64,000 nt of DNA from NCBI RefSeq assembly GCF_014280435.1, contig NZ_CP060388.1, forward strand, positions 2,679,501-2,743,500. Direction: 5' to 3'. The position numbers and the translations under genes are program-made. The notes under the pieces are model-generated. The model was not told the origin of the DNA and made no database searches. It saw only the letters and a list, made by a program, of their open reading frames with translations. Shown here piece by piece: positions 17,872-26,239 of the stretch (its first letter is position 1; every line of letters begins with the position of its first letter). The stretch is from Sphingobium sp. KCTC 72723 (GTDB lineage Bacteria; Pseudomonadota; Alphaproteobacteria; Sphingomonadales; Sphingomonadaceae).

Positions 17872-18855
17872 ATGGCAATCATCGGGATTAGGCGGCTGCG
17901 TTATTCTGTATCGGACACAGAGGTTGCGCGGCGCTTTTTCGCTGATTTCGGCTTGCGTTCGACGGGCGGCGACGCGCCGGGCCGGTTCAGGCTTGCCAAC
18001 GGATCGGAAATCGACATCCTGCCTGCCGGTGACCCTGCGCTTGCATCTTCGCAGATCGTCGGTGACGGTGTTCATGAGGTCTGCTGGGGTGTCGACAATG
18101 AGGCATCGCTCGGCGCACTGGCCGACAATCTGGGCCGCGACCATGCGCTTGAAACGGTCGAAGGCGGGTTTCGCACGTTGTTGTTCGGCGTGCCCTTCTC
18201 ATTCGTCGGCTGGACGCCCAGCAGTTTCGCCAATGCGCCCGATCCGGTAAATGCGCCCGGCGTGGTGCGCAGGCTTAATACGCACCGCAAATGGCGCCGC
18301 CGTGCGCGGCCCAAGGTGATCAATCATGTCGTGTTCCGCCTGCCAGATTATATCGAAGCGGGGAAATTCATGCGCGCGCGGCTCGGCTTCCGGTTGAGCG
18401 ATGTGCAGACTGGTTTTGGTCATTATCTGCGCGCAGGCGGCAGCAACAATCATCATAATTTGCTCTTCCTCAACGCCAACGCGCATTTCCCGGGCTGCGA
18501 CGGCCAGTTGCGTTTTGATCATGTCAATTTCGGTGTCGAGGATATCGACGAACTGATGATCGGCGCCAACTTTATGTTGCGACGCGGCTGGCAGCCGTCC
18601 GATATTGGACTGGGCCGGCACCGGATCGATTCTGCGCTCTTCTATTACCTGCCTTGTCCGGCAGGCGGGGAGGCAGAATATGGCACCGACGCCGACTATG
18701 TCGACGATGCTTGGGTGCCGCGCGAATTCGACGTGCCCCTCTTTGCCTATAGTCACTTCACCCACAATGTTCCGCCTTTCCTGCAGACGGAGCCGGAATG
18801 GAGCTTCAAATATCTGACCGAGGCGCAGATCGCCGAAGGGAGCGATGATGTTTGA
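17872..18855 (+). CDS. Type I extradiol ring-cleavage dioxygenase (VOC fold)
   Basis: A two-domain vicinal-oxygen-chelate protein of 327 residues. In the C-terminal domain the full catalytic set of type I extradiol dioxygenases is visible: His152 (INHVVF), His217 (FDHVNF) and Glu269 (EAEYG) as Fe(II) ligands, with His250 (GRHRID) and Tyr259 as the usual second-shell residues. It should cleave a catechol-like ring next to the hydroxyls. The ATG at 17872 is chosen because GGGAGGG lies upstream; upstream frame lacks family similarity. It is the first gene of the rightward operon and overlaps the hydrolase gene by eleven bases, which supports direct hand-over of the meta-cleavage product. Confidence 0.88.
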   Translation: MAIIGIRRLRYSVSDTEVARRFFADFGLRSTGGDAPGRFRLANGSEIDILPAGDPALASSQIVGDGVHEVCWGVDNEASLGALADNLGRDHALETVEGGFRTLLFGVPFSFVGWTPSSFANAPDPVNAPGVVRRLNTHRKWRRRARPKVINHVVFRLPDYIEAGKFMRARLGFRLSDVQTGFGHYLRAGGSNNHHNLLFLNANAHFPGCDGQLRFDHVNFGVEDIDELMIGANFMLRRGWQPSDIGLGRHRIDSALFYYLPCPAGGEAEYGTDADYVDDAWVPREFDVPLFAYSHFTHNVPPFLQTEPEWSFKYLTEAQIAEGSDDV

Positions 18856-20002
18856 GCCTTTCCCGACCAACTATGTCTGGAATCTGTCGATCAATCTTGC
18901 GCTGGAGATGGGCGGAGCGATCGGAGAGATCGATATCGCCAACCGCGCGACCGCTCGGGCCGCCGAAACAGGAGACAATGGCGTCGATGCCTTTTTCGAC
19001 ACATGGCTCGCCATGGCGGCACGGGTCAATGCTATGGCGGACGATGACCATAGGGCCGGGCATGGCGAGAGTGCGGCAGCCAAATATCGGCGCGCCTGCG
19101 CCTATCTCATAACGGCTGAACGGATGCAGGCGAACGACTATCCGCCGCGCCAACAGGCCTATGCCGCCATGTTGCGGGCCTTTGCACGCCATGCCGAATG
19201 TAGCGGTGAGCCATGCGAGATGGTCGATATTCCCTATGCCGAAAGCCATTATCCCGCGCTTTTCTGTTCGGCGGCGACGCAGGATAATCCCGCGCCGCCC
19301 TGCATGGTCTTCTGCAACGGCCTCGACAGCGTGAAAGAGATGGTGTTCTTGGTCGGCCTGCCCGCGGCGTTGCGCGCGCGCGGCATTTCCTGCCTCATCG
19401 TCGATCAACCCGGCGTGGGCGGTGCGCTGCGGCTAAACAGGCTACCCGCGATCGTGGAAACGGAGATCTGGGCGGGCAAGGCTGTCAATTGGTTGGAGGC
19501 GCGCGGGGATGTCGCGCCCGACCGGATCGGGATGATGGGCTGGTCGCTGGGCGGCTATTATGCGCCACGCGCCGCCGCCTTCGAAAAGCGGTTCAAATTG
19601 TGCGTCGCATGGGGCGCCAATCATGAATGGGGTCAGGTCCAGCAACGGCGGCTTCGCAACGAGGGCGAAAATCCGGTGCCGCATTATTGGGCGCATGTCA
19701 TGTGGGTGTGGGGCCAGGACAATCTGGACGATTTCATGGCCCTGTCGGACCATATCAGCCTGACCGGCGCGGTCGAGCATATCGATGTGCCCTTCCTGGT
19801 CGTGCATGGCGAGAATGATCGGCAGATACCGGTCGAATATGCCTATCGCTCACACGAACAGGCGGTGCGCAGCCCGCGCGCCGACCTCAAGATATTCACC
19901 GCTCAGGAAGGTGGGATCGAACATTGCAGCGCCGATAATATGGAGCCGGTCCGCAGCTATATCGCGGACTGGGTGCAAGACAGATTTGCCGAAATGATCT
20001 GA
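18845..20002 (+). CDS. Alpha/beta hydrolase, C-C bond hydrolase-like
   Basis: A 385-residue alpha/beta hydrolase with a long N-terminal helical region (about 130 residues), as in the 2,6-dihydroxypseudooxynicotine hydrolase/FrsA-like branch. The triad is readable: Ser234 in GWSLGG, Asp325 in HGENDRQIP, His360 in GIEHCS. Members of this branch cleave carbon-carbon bonds of vinylogous diketones; here it would hydrolyse the meta-cleavage product of the preceding extradiol dioxygenase. The start overlaps the dioxygenase gene's end. A simple esterase is the alternative, but the context favours C-C hydrolysis. Confidence 0.82.
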   Translation: MMFEPFPTNYVWNLSINLALEMGGAIGEIDIANRATARAAETGDNGVDAFFDTWLAMAARVNAMADDDHRAGHGESAAAKYRRACAYLITAERMQANDYPPRQQAYAAMLRAFARHAECSGEPCEMVDIPYAESHYPALFCSAATQDNPAPPCMVFCNGLDSVKEMVFLVGLPAALRARGISCLIVDQPGVGGALRLNRLPAIVETEIWAGKAVNWLEARGDVAPDRIGMMGWSLGGYYAPRAAAFEKRFKLCVAWGANHEWGQVQQRRLRNEGENPVPHYWAHVMWVWGQDNLDDFMALSDHISLTGAVEHIDVPFLVVHGENDRQIPVEYAYRSHEQAVRSPRADLKIFTAQEGGIEHCSADNMEPVRSYIADWVQDRFAEMI

Positions 20003-20046
20003 TCGCGCGACAGTCGCGTGGAAATTATAATAGGAGTAGGGAAACA

Positions 20047-20856
20047 ATGACCGATCTAACAGGCGCCGTCGTTGCGCTGACCGGCAGCGGTTCTGGCCTC
20101 GGCCTCGGCCTTGCGCAATATTTCCGGACTTTGGGGGCGAAGTTGGCCCTGCTCGATATCTCGCCTGAAAAAGTCGTGGCGCTCCAGCACGCCTTTGGCG
20201 ACGACACGCTCGTCATGCGGGGCGACGTGCGCGATATCGACGCGCTTCAGGCCTTTCGTGACGCAGCCGTCGCCAAATTTGGCGGGATCGACTGCCTCGT
20301 CGGGGCGCAAGGCATCTTCGATGGCAATCGTCCGATCTCGGAATTGCCGGTCGAGAAAATTCCCGCTGCCTTCAACGAAGTGATGCATATCAACGTGCTG
20401 GGCTATATCCTGTCGGCCGTGGTGTTCCGCGAGGAATTGGCAAAACGCAACGGTTCGATCACGCTGACCGCCTCCTCCAACGCCTCCTACTGCGCCGACG
20501 GGGGCGGGCTGCTCTACACCGCGTCCAAACATTCGGTGCTGGGCGTCGTGCGCCAGTTGGCGTTCGAATTCGCGCCGGACATTCGGGTCAACGCCGTCTC
20601 GCCCTGCGGCATCGCTGATTCAGACCTGCGCGGCCCCGGCGCGCTCGGTCTTGAAGGCGAGAGCCAGCAGGACATTCCTAAGGACAGTTTCATGGCGATG
20701 ATCCGCAAGGTGACACTGCTCGATCATCTGCCGACCGGCGCGGAATATGGGCCGGCCTATGCGCTTTTGGCTGACCCCAGGCAGCGCATCCTGACGGGCG
20801 AGATCATCATGGCCGACCAGGGCCTTGCCAATCGTCCCATCATTTCTGTCCGCTGA
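20047..20856 (+). CDS. Short-chain dehydrogenase, likely cis-dihydrodiol dehydrogenase
   Basis: A 269-residue SDR with the cofactor motif TGSGSGLGLG (residues 12-21), Asp at the end of the second strand (LLDIS), which favours NAD, an NAG-equivalent written GAQG, and the catalytic Tyr in LYTASKHSVLG with the serine in TASSNAS. The sequence style (HINVLGYILSA, FEFAPDIRVNAV) is that of BphB-type cis-dihydrodiol dehydrogenases. It lies directly upstream of the ring-hydroxylating dioxygenase genes and should convert their cis-diol to a catechol. AGGAG precedes the ATG. Confidence 0.85.
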   Translation: MTDLTGAVVALTGSGSGLGLGLAQYFRTLGAKLALLDISPEKVVALQHAFGDDTLVMRGDVRDIDALQAFRDAAVAKFGGIDCLVGAQGIFDGNRPISELPVEKIPAAFNEVMHINVLGYILSAVVFREELAKRNGSITLTASSNASYCADGGGLLYTASKHSVLGVVRQLAFEFAPDIRVNAVSPCGIADSDLRGPGALGLEGESQQDIPKDSFMAMIRKVTLLDHLPTGAEYGPAYALLADPRQRILTGEIIMADQGLANRPIISVR

Positions 20857-20870
20857 GGAAGAACGCAATC

Positions 20871-22238
20871 ATGGTCATGAACACAGCGCAATCACGCCCC
20901 GGCCCCGGAGAGCGGCTGGACGACATTCTCAACAGTACCCGCGCCGAACTGGACAAGGGTCTGGTGCCGGTCAACATCTTCGCCAACGCCGATATTTTCG
21001 ACGCGGAGATGGAACGCATCTTCGCCAAAAGTTGGGTGTTCCTGGGATTCGAGTCCGAAATCCCCGACAAGGGCGACTTCATGCAGCGCAAGATGGGGCG
21101 CGACAGCGTGATCGTAACCCGCGACGCCAAGAATGAAATTCACGTCCTGGCCAATTTCTGTCGCCATCGCGGGACGAAGCTGTGTCAGACCGATGTCGGC
21201 AACCAGAGCCATTTCCGATGCCCCTATCATGGCTGGGTGTTCAAAAATAATGGCGACTGGATCGGCGCGCCCGACAAGAGCAAGGCCTATAAGGGGCTCG
21301 ACCCCAAAGAGTGGGGATTGCTTAAGGCGCCGCATGTCGAGAGTTTTCTCGGCATGATCTTCGCCTCGCTCGATCCCGATGCGCCCCCGCTCATGGACTA
21401 TCTCGGCGGTGCAGCCTGGTTCATGCGCGGGTTGATGGACCTGCATCCGGGCGGCATGAGTCCGATGGGGCCGCCCGACCGTTACAAGGTGCGCGGCGAC
21501 TGGAAGACGGGTTCGGAGAATTTCGGTGGCGATGGCTATCATGTCGCAGTGGCGCACGGGTCGGTCCAGACGATCCAGCTCGCGCAGGGATTTGACGTAT
21601 TGAATAATTTCTCGACACATTATGTCATACCGGGCGGGCACAGCTTCCTTGGTCATGATTTTGACGGCATGTTTGGTCCCGATGGCCATGTCTGGTATTA
21701 TCCGCCCGATATCCAACAGCATTTCGACCTGGATCGCCTCGACCCGCTGCTTCAGGATGTGGTGAAGAAAAACCCGCCGATCGTCGGGACGGTCTTTCCG
21801 AATTTGAGTTTCCTGCGCTTCTTCGGCCCGCCTTCGCCCGGCACGCCGCCTGCGGTCTATACCTCCTGGCGGCAATGGCAGCCTTCTGGACCGGGCGAGA
21901 TGGAGCTATGGTCTTGGCAGCTAAAATGGAATTTCATGGACGAACAGCAGGCCGCCGACAGCTATGCCGCAGGTCAGTTCGGCTTCAGTTCGGCTGGCAT
22001 ATTTGAACAGGACGATACGGTCGTCTGGGAAGGCGCGCCGGAAGCGGCGCGCAGCGTGTGGGCGCGCAAGGAAAATACCGTTTTCAACATGCAGATGGGT
22101 ATGGAGGGGATGGGCCAGCAGACGCTCGACGAGAGTTGGGACGGGCCGGGCGAAGCCTGGCGTCCGGGTCCAGGCGAACCCAGCCAGCGCGCCTTCTACC
22201 AGCATTGGCTGAGCCAGATGGCGGAGACTGGCCAATGA
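20871..22238 (+). CDS. Ring-hydroxylating dioxygenase, alpha subunit
   Basis: A 455-residue large oxygenase subunit. Rieske ligands are Cys97/His99 (CRHRG) and Cys117/His120 (CPYHGW); the mononuclear iron site is in GGDGYHVAVAHG with His222 and His227. Size and pattern match the biphenyl/naphthalene/benzoate-type two-subunit dioxygenases. With the beta subunit encoded next (four-base overlap) it would form an alpha3-beta3 oxygenase that adds both atoms of O2 to an aromatic ring. Electron donors (ferredoxin, reductase) are not encoded anywhere in the cluster. The substrate pocket cannot be interpreted without a model. Confidence 0.92.
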   Translation: MVMNTAQSRPGPGERLDDILNSTRAELDKGLVPVNIFANADIFDAEMERIFAKSWVFLGFESEIPDKGDFMQRKMGRDSVIVTRDAKNEIHVLANFCRHRGTKLCQTDVGNQSHFRCPYHGWVFKNNGDWIGAPDKSKAYKGLDPKEWGLLKAPHVESFLGMIFASLDPDAPPLMDYLGGAAWFMRGLMDLHPGGMSPMGPPDRYKVRGDWKTGSENFGGDGYHVAVAHGSVQTIQLAQGFDVLNNFSTHYVIPGGHSFLGHDFDGMFGPDGHVWYYPPDIQQHFDLDRLDPLLQDVVKKNPPIVGTVFPNLSFLRFFGPPSPGTPPAVYTSWRQWQPSGPGEMELWSWQLKWNFMDEQQAADSYAAGQFGFSSAGIFEQDDTVVWEGAPEAARSVWARKENTVFNMQMGMEGMGQQTLDESWDGPGEAWRPGPGEPSQRAFYQHWLSQMAETGQ

Positions 22239-22744
22239 GCGCCATCACGCCTGCCGTGGAATTTGCGGTTCGCCAGTTCCTGGGTCGCGAGGCGATGCTG
22301 CTCGACAATGGCCGGCTGGAAGACTGGGTCGGCCTGCTGGACGAGGTGATACTCTATGAAATTCCCTTGCGCATCAGCGCACGCAAGCGGGAGGACGAGT
22401 TCCCCAAAGGCGCCTTTCGCATGCATGAGGATATGGCGATGATCCGCAAGCGACTGGAACGGATGGGCACGAACGAGAATTGGGCGGAAGACCCCGCTTC
22501 GCGCACCGTGCGGACGGTCGGCTCGATCTTCGTGGAGGAGGATGAGGGGGACGACATCTATCGCGTCCACAGCGCGCTTACCCTTTACCGCCAGCGTGCT
22601 CTGGACCGAGCCTATGAATGGATACCCGCGCGAAGGATCGATCGCATCCGGGTCGAGGCCAGTGGAGAATGTCGCCTGGTACGACGCACAATCATCCTGG
22701 CCGAAACGATCCTCCAGACCCCGAACCTGGCCGTGTTTCTGTAA
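22235..22744 (+). CDS. Ring-hydroxylating dioxygenase, beta subunit
   Basis: A 169-residue small subunit with the SnoaL-like/cystatin fold typical of dioxygenase beta subunits: N-terminal AVEFAVRQFLGREAMLLDNGR, a central RTVRTVGSI strand and a C-terminal RRTIILAETILQTPNLAVFL ending characteristic of this family. It begins at the ATG overlapping the alpha-subunit stop. Its role is structural in the alpha3-beta3 enzyme. It is the last gene of the operon and meets the LysR gene tail to tail. Confidence 0.88.
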   Translation: MSAITPAVEFAVRQFLGREAMLLDNGRLEDWVGLLDEVILYEIPLRISARKREDEFPKGAFRMHEDMAMIRKRLERMGTNENWAEDPASRTVRTVGSIFVEEDEGDDIYRVHSALTLYRQRALDRAYEWIPARRIDRIRVEASGECRLVRRTIILAETILQTPNLAVFL

Positions 22745-22748
22745 TGCT

Positions 22749-22787
22749 GGCCGTGGCGCGGCTGGTTAGCCCAGCTCCGCCGCGGCC
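22749..22787. terminator. Stem-loop between convergent dioxygenase and LysR genes
   Basis: A 17-base stem (about 14 Watson-Crick pairs plus one G-U) around the loop TTAGC lies directly after the dioxygenase stop and covers the 3' end of the LysR gene. There is no long T run, so it is a possible rather than a classical terminator. Confidence 0.4.
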
Positions 22788-23692
22788 TCCTTCATTACCG
22801 CGCGCAGCCAGATATGGCCGGGATCGTCATCGCTGCGATTATGCCAGATGAGCGTTTCCTTGAGAGTGCCAAGGTTCATGGGCGGCCGCAGGACGCGGAC
22901 CTTCTGCGTGTCGGCCAACTGCTCGGCCAATTTGCTCTGCACCGTAGCGATCAGTTCGGTGCCGGGCAGCATCTGGAGCAATCCAGCAAAGGTAGGCACG
23001 TGCAGCAATTCCTTGATCACGATGCCGCGCCGTTCGATTTCCGCCTCTTCGACCGTCCGCACATTAGCGCCGAAAAAGGCGAGGGCGTGCGGATAGGATA
23101 GGTAATCGTCCTTCGTCATGCTTTCGCCGATCGGATGATCGCGCGCGACGACGCACACGAAAGTGTCTGCGAACAGATCGGCGGTCAAAAGGTCGACATC
23201 GCGTCCCTCGCGGCCGAAAAGGCTGCGGTCGCCATGGGTGATCACCAAGTCGATATCGCCCCCCTCCAGTCTTGAGAAACTGGGTCCGAACACATTCTCG
23301 ATCATCAGCCTGAGTTGCGGCGCACGGGCAGCCAAGATGCGCACGACCTTCGGCAGATAGATATGGACGCAATAGTCCGACATCGCCACGCGGAAAGTCC
23401 GCTCCGATGTTGCCGGATCGAAGATCGCCTGCGTTTCCAGCGCTGCGTTGATATGCAGCAGGGCAGTGCGGACCGGTTCGATGAGCGCGCGCGCCTTGGG
23501 CGTCAGTTCCATTTCGCGCCCGACCCGCAGGAGCAGCGGGTCGTCGAAATGCTGGCGCAACCGTTGCAGCGAACCGCTGAGCGCCGGCTGGGTTACGCAC
23601 AGACGATCGGCTGCCCGCGTGACGCTGCGCTCCGACAGGAGCGTATCCAGCGCCAGCAGCAGATTGAAATCGAAACGGTTGAGATTAGCCAT
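22766..23692 (-). CDS. LysR-family regulator (NodD/LinR-like)
   Basis: A 308-residue LysR regulator with the N-terminal winged helix-turn-helix (FDFNLLLALDTLLSERSVTRAADRL, TQPALSGSLQRLR) and a NodD-like effector domain (VAMSDYCVHIYLPKV, RDHPIG). It lies at the end of the catabolic island, convergent with the dioxygenase operon and divergent from the SDR gene at 23886. A T-N11-A palindrome sits in that divergent region and a near-identical one in front of the two main operons, so it is the likely aromatic-responsive activator of the cluster as well as autoregulator. Confidence 0.88.
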   Translation of the reverse strand: MANLNRFDFNLLLALDTLLSERSVTRAADRLCVTQPALSGSLQRLRQHFDDPLLLRVGREMELTPKARALIEPVRTALLHINAALETQAIFDPATSERTFRVAMSDYCVHIYLPKVVRILAARAPQLRLMIENVFGPSFSRLEGGDIDLVITHGDRSLFGREGRDVDLLTADLFADTFVCVVARDHPIGESMTKDDYLSYPHALAFFGANVRTVEEAEIERRGIVIKELLHVPTFAGLLQMLPGTELIATVQSKLAEQLADTQKVRVLRPPMNLGTLKETLIWHNRSDDDPGHIWLRAVMKEAAAELG

Positions 23693-23795
23693 TATGCTTC
23701 AAGTCCATCCTCTCGCCTGATCATTGTCGATGCAACTACGGCGCTTCTGCATCCCTGATGGCAAATCCGGCAGGCTTTTGCGCATCTTTTGAACT

Positions 23796-23808
23796 TATGC
23801 CCGGCATA
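23796..23808. promoter_or_regulatory. Candidate LysR box 2
   Basis: TATGCCCGGCATA, a 6-1-6 palindrome with the T-N11-A form of LysR sites, 104 bases upstream of the LysR gene and about 78 bases upstream of the divergent SDR gene. Matches the palindrome at 17743-17755 in 11 of 13 positions. Confidence 0.6.
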
Positions 23809-23885
23809 GGGCGAAGCAATTTCCGCATCCGCTTTTGCGTGAGTAAGCCCCTCTAGGCAATGACGTAGCAGGATTGGGGGCAGGA

Positions 23886-24770
23886 ATGATCGACCTTTCG
23901 GGCATGACCGCGATCGTGACCGGTGCAGGCGGGGGGCTTGGCCGCGCGCACGCGCTGGCGCTGGCGGCGGATGGCGCAAGGGTGGTGGTGAATGACCTTG
24001 GCGACGGCGCTCGCGCGGTGGCCCAAGAGATCGCCGCAAATGGCGGTGAAGCGATGGAGGATAGGACCAACATCACCGATTTTGCTGCTGTTCAGGCGAT
24101 GGTCGGGGAGGTGGAACATCATTGGGGGGCGGTGGACATTCTGGTCAACAATGCCGGCATCCTGCGCGACCGCAGCTTTGCCAAGATGGACATGGAGGAT
24201 TTCCGCGCGGTGATCGAGGTTCACCTCATGGGATCGGTCCACTGCGCCAAGGCGGTCTGGGACGGTATGCGCGCGCGTCGGTATGGACGGATCATCTTCA
24301 CCACCTCGTCGTCGGGCCTGTTCGGCAATTTCGGGCAGGCCAATTATGCTGCCGCAAAAATGGCGCTGGTGGGCCTGATGCAGACGCTTCGCCTGGAAGG
24401 CGAGAAATATGGCATCCGCGTTAATTGCCTCTCCCCGTCAGCGGCAACGCGCATGACCGATGGGTTATATGGGGCAGATGAGTTACGGCAGCTCGATCCT
24501 GCACTGGTCGCGCCTGCCATTGTAGCTCTCTCCGCGTACGAAGCGCCCAATGGGGCGATCTTGTGCGCTGGCGCGGGCAGCTTCGAGATTGCGAAGATGT
24601 TGTTGACGCAGGGGCTGGTGGTGAACGAACCGGATGCCGCTGCCACGATACTGAAATGTTGGCCCGACATCGATGATGGCCTGGACGCATTCGTGCCGCT
24701 TCATGGGCCTGACCAGTTCAGTTATGAGATAGCAAGGGCAAGCGCTCAGCTGGCTTCGCTCCCAAACTAA
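23886..24770 (+). CDS. Short-chain dehydrogenase (MFE-2/FabG-like)
   Basis: A 294-residue SDR with TGAGGGLGRAHALALAADGA at the cofactor site, NNAG, and the catalytic Tyr in QANYAAAKMALVGL. The pattern RTNITDF..VNNAGILRDRSFAKM is that of the 3-hydroxyacyl-CoA dehydrogenase domain of peroxisomal-type multifunctional enzyme 2 and its bacterial homologues. A C-terminal extension of about 60 residues follows the normal SDR core. The start at 23886 follows a GGGGGCAGGA. It is divergent from the LysR gene and near its box, so it probably belongs to the regulon, for instance in side-chain beta-oxidation. Confidence 0.8.
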   Translation: MIDLSGMTAIVTGAGGGLGRAHALALAADGARVVVNDLGDGARAVAQEIAANGGEAMEDRTNITDFAAVQAMVGEVEHHWGAVDILVNNAGILRDRSFAKMDMEDFRAVIEVHLMGSVHCAKAVWDGMRARRYGRIIFTTSSSGLFGNFGQANYAAAKMALVGLMQTLRLEGEKYGIRVNCLSPSAATRMTDGLYGADELRQLDPALVAPAIVALSAYEAPNGAILCAGAGSFEIAKMLLTQGLVVNEPDAAATILKCWPDIDDGLDAFVPLHGPDQFSYEIARASAQLASLPN

Positions 24771-24994
24771 GCGGCTGTGTCAGTGTGATCTGCTAATCCC
24801 ACATCACAGGATGTAGGCATCGGCGCCGGACCTTCGACCCATGTGTTGATTGTGTCGGCCGAAAAAATCGACGGCGAAAACTCCTCCAGACGCCCTCCGC
24901 AAAAGGCTGCTATGCAGATAAGCGGACGTTTTCGTTCATTTCAGGAAATGGCCCGACGTGGTCGACGCCTGCCTGGATAGCAGACCTTCCGCAC

Positions 24995-25037
24995 CTGGGG
25001 ATCAAGATCTGATCTATGAGTGTCTCATAAGGGTCGG
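24995..25037. repeat. Intergenic repeat copy C (43 nt)
   Basis: CTGGGGATCAA at the left and ATAAGGGTCGG at the right, 43 bases, with AGCAGACCTTCCGCA immediately upstream. It lies between the convergent SDR and cytochrome/cyclase-fold genes and is the closest match to copy A. Confidence 0.6.
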
Positions 25038-25054
25038 CCTATGCCTGCCGATCT

Positions 25055-26146
25055 CTAACGGCGCATGGCAAGTGCAGCCATGCCGGTCGCTTCGTCTGTC
25101 ATGAAAAGATAGGCGTCCGTGCCAGGTTTGCGGTCCTTGTTGATTGACCGGGCTGCTACAGCGCCGTCTTTGCCTTGATGAGCGGCCAGCCAAGCCTGGG
25201 CCCGTTTGAGCGCCACCGCGCTGGCCGGTCCTCCTACTTCTCGCAGAATTACCGCGACTATCGCGGTGGCATATCCGTCGCTCTCTTGCGGCATGATGGA
25301 GCCGTCGACCCTCTGCCAAGTCGACAGGCTTGGCAAATTCCATCCTCCGTTTACTTGTTGGCAGGCGACCAGTTCCGAAACGATCCTGCTTCGCTGATCC
25401 GTGGCTAATACGCCGCCTAGCTGGCTATCAGCCCACAGGATGAGTGCGCGGGAATAAAGCGAGCCGCCCGTACCTGTTCGCAGATAAGCGCGCAGTGCAT
25501 CGACCTGCGGAGCAACCGCCGGATCGGCAGCATACCCGTCGGGCGCACGCGCGACAGCCAGCGCGGCTAATGTCGCACCCCAATAGGTTGCAGTCGGAGA
25601 TTCGAAGGGTTCCAGCCGGAAATTGAGCCAGGTAAAGCCCCCCTTCTGATCGCCCGCCTTCATCTGCACGCCCCACATATTGGCGAAGGCCTGTCGCGTG
25701 TCGGGTCCAAGATGGCCGCGTTCCTGATCCCGCGTCGCCAGTATCAGCGCGTTAAGAACGGCTTCGACGCCGCGAGACTCCGCCGACTTGGGTACGCCGC
25801 GTGTCTGGTCGGGATAGAAAGGCTCTACCTCACCCCAAAGATAGACACGCTTCACCACATCATCGAACATCGCCATCTCATCGATGCTTCGCTGTTGCTT
25901 GCCTGACTGGCTGCGGAGCGAGGGCATGGCAAGGACATGGGGCAAGGACGTGTGGCAGGATACACAGCGCGTGCCATGGTCCCGCTCAGCCTTGGGCCAT
26001 TGACGCCACCAGGTTAGACGATTGTCCAGATAGGCTGCTGCTGCGGTGCCATTCCAGGCCGACTTCTTTGTTGGCACGGCGTCTCCACGCGCGACCATTA
26101 CCACGGCGAGTAAAACGGCGGAAGAAATGAGCGGCCAGCGTGTCAT
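25055..26146 (-). CDS. c-type haem motif fused to squalene-cyclase-like repeat domain
   Basis: A 363-residue exported protein: hydrophobic N-terminal segment (about residues 4-19), one haem-binding CVSCH at 61-65, then about 280 residues of alpha-hairpin repeats of the prenyltransferase/squalene-oxidocyclase type (blocks with QVNGGWNLPSL, KRAQAWLAAHQGKDG and DEATGMAALAM). The DxDD acid of hopene cyclases is not seen, so terpene cyclisation is unlikely; the fold may instead bind a ligand or partner in the periplasm while the haem passes electrons. It is followed 93 bases downstream of the PaiB gene on the same strand. Function unknown. Confidence 0.7.
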   Translation of the reverse strand: MTRWPLISSAVLLAVVMVARGDAVPTKKSAWNGTAAAAYLDNRLTWWRQWPKAERDHGTRCVSCHTSLPHVLAMPSLRSQSGKQQRSIDEMAMFDDVVKRVYLWGEVEPFYPDQTRGVPKSAESRGVEAVLNALILATRDQERGHLGPDTRQAFANMWGVQMKAGDQKGGFTWLNFRLEPFESPTATYWGATLAALAVARAPDGYAADPAVAPQVDALRAYLRTGTGGSLYSRALILWADSQLGGVLATDQRSRIVSELVACQQVNGGWNLPSLSTWQRVDGSIMPQESDGYATAIVAVILREVGGPASAVALKRAQAWLAAHQGKDGAVAARSINKDRKPGTDAYLFMTDEATGMAALAMRR

Positions 26147-26239
26147 GCAGGATTCCCGACGATGAGAGAAAAATGATAGCGAAGAGGTGCATTGGCACCA
26201 TGGGTCATTCGACGTAATTCGCCTGAAAGGGTGAGGATT

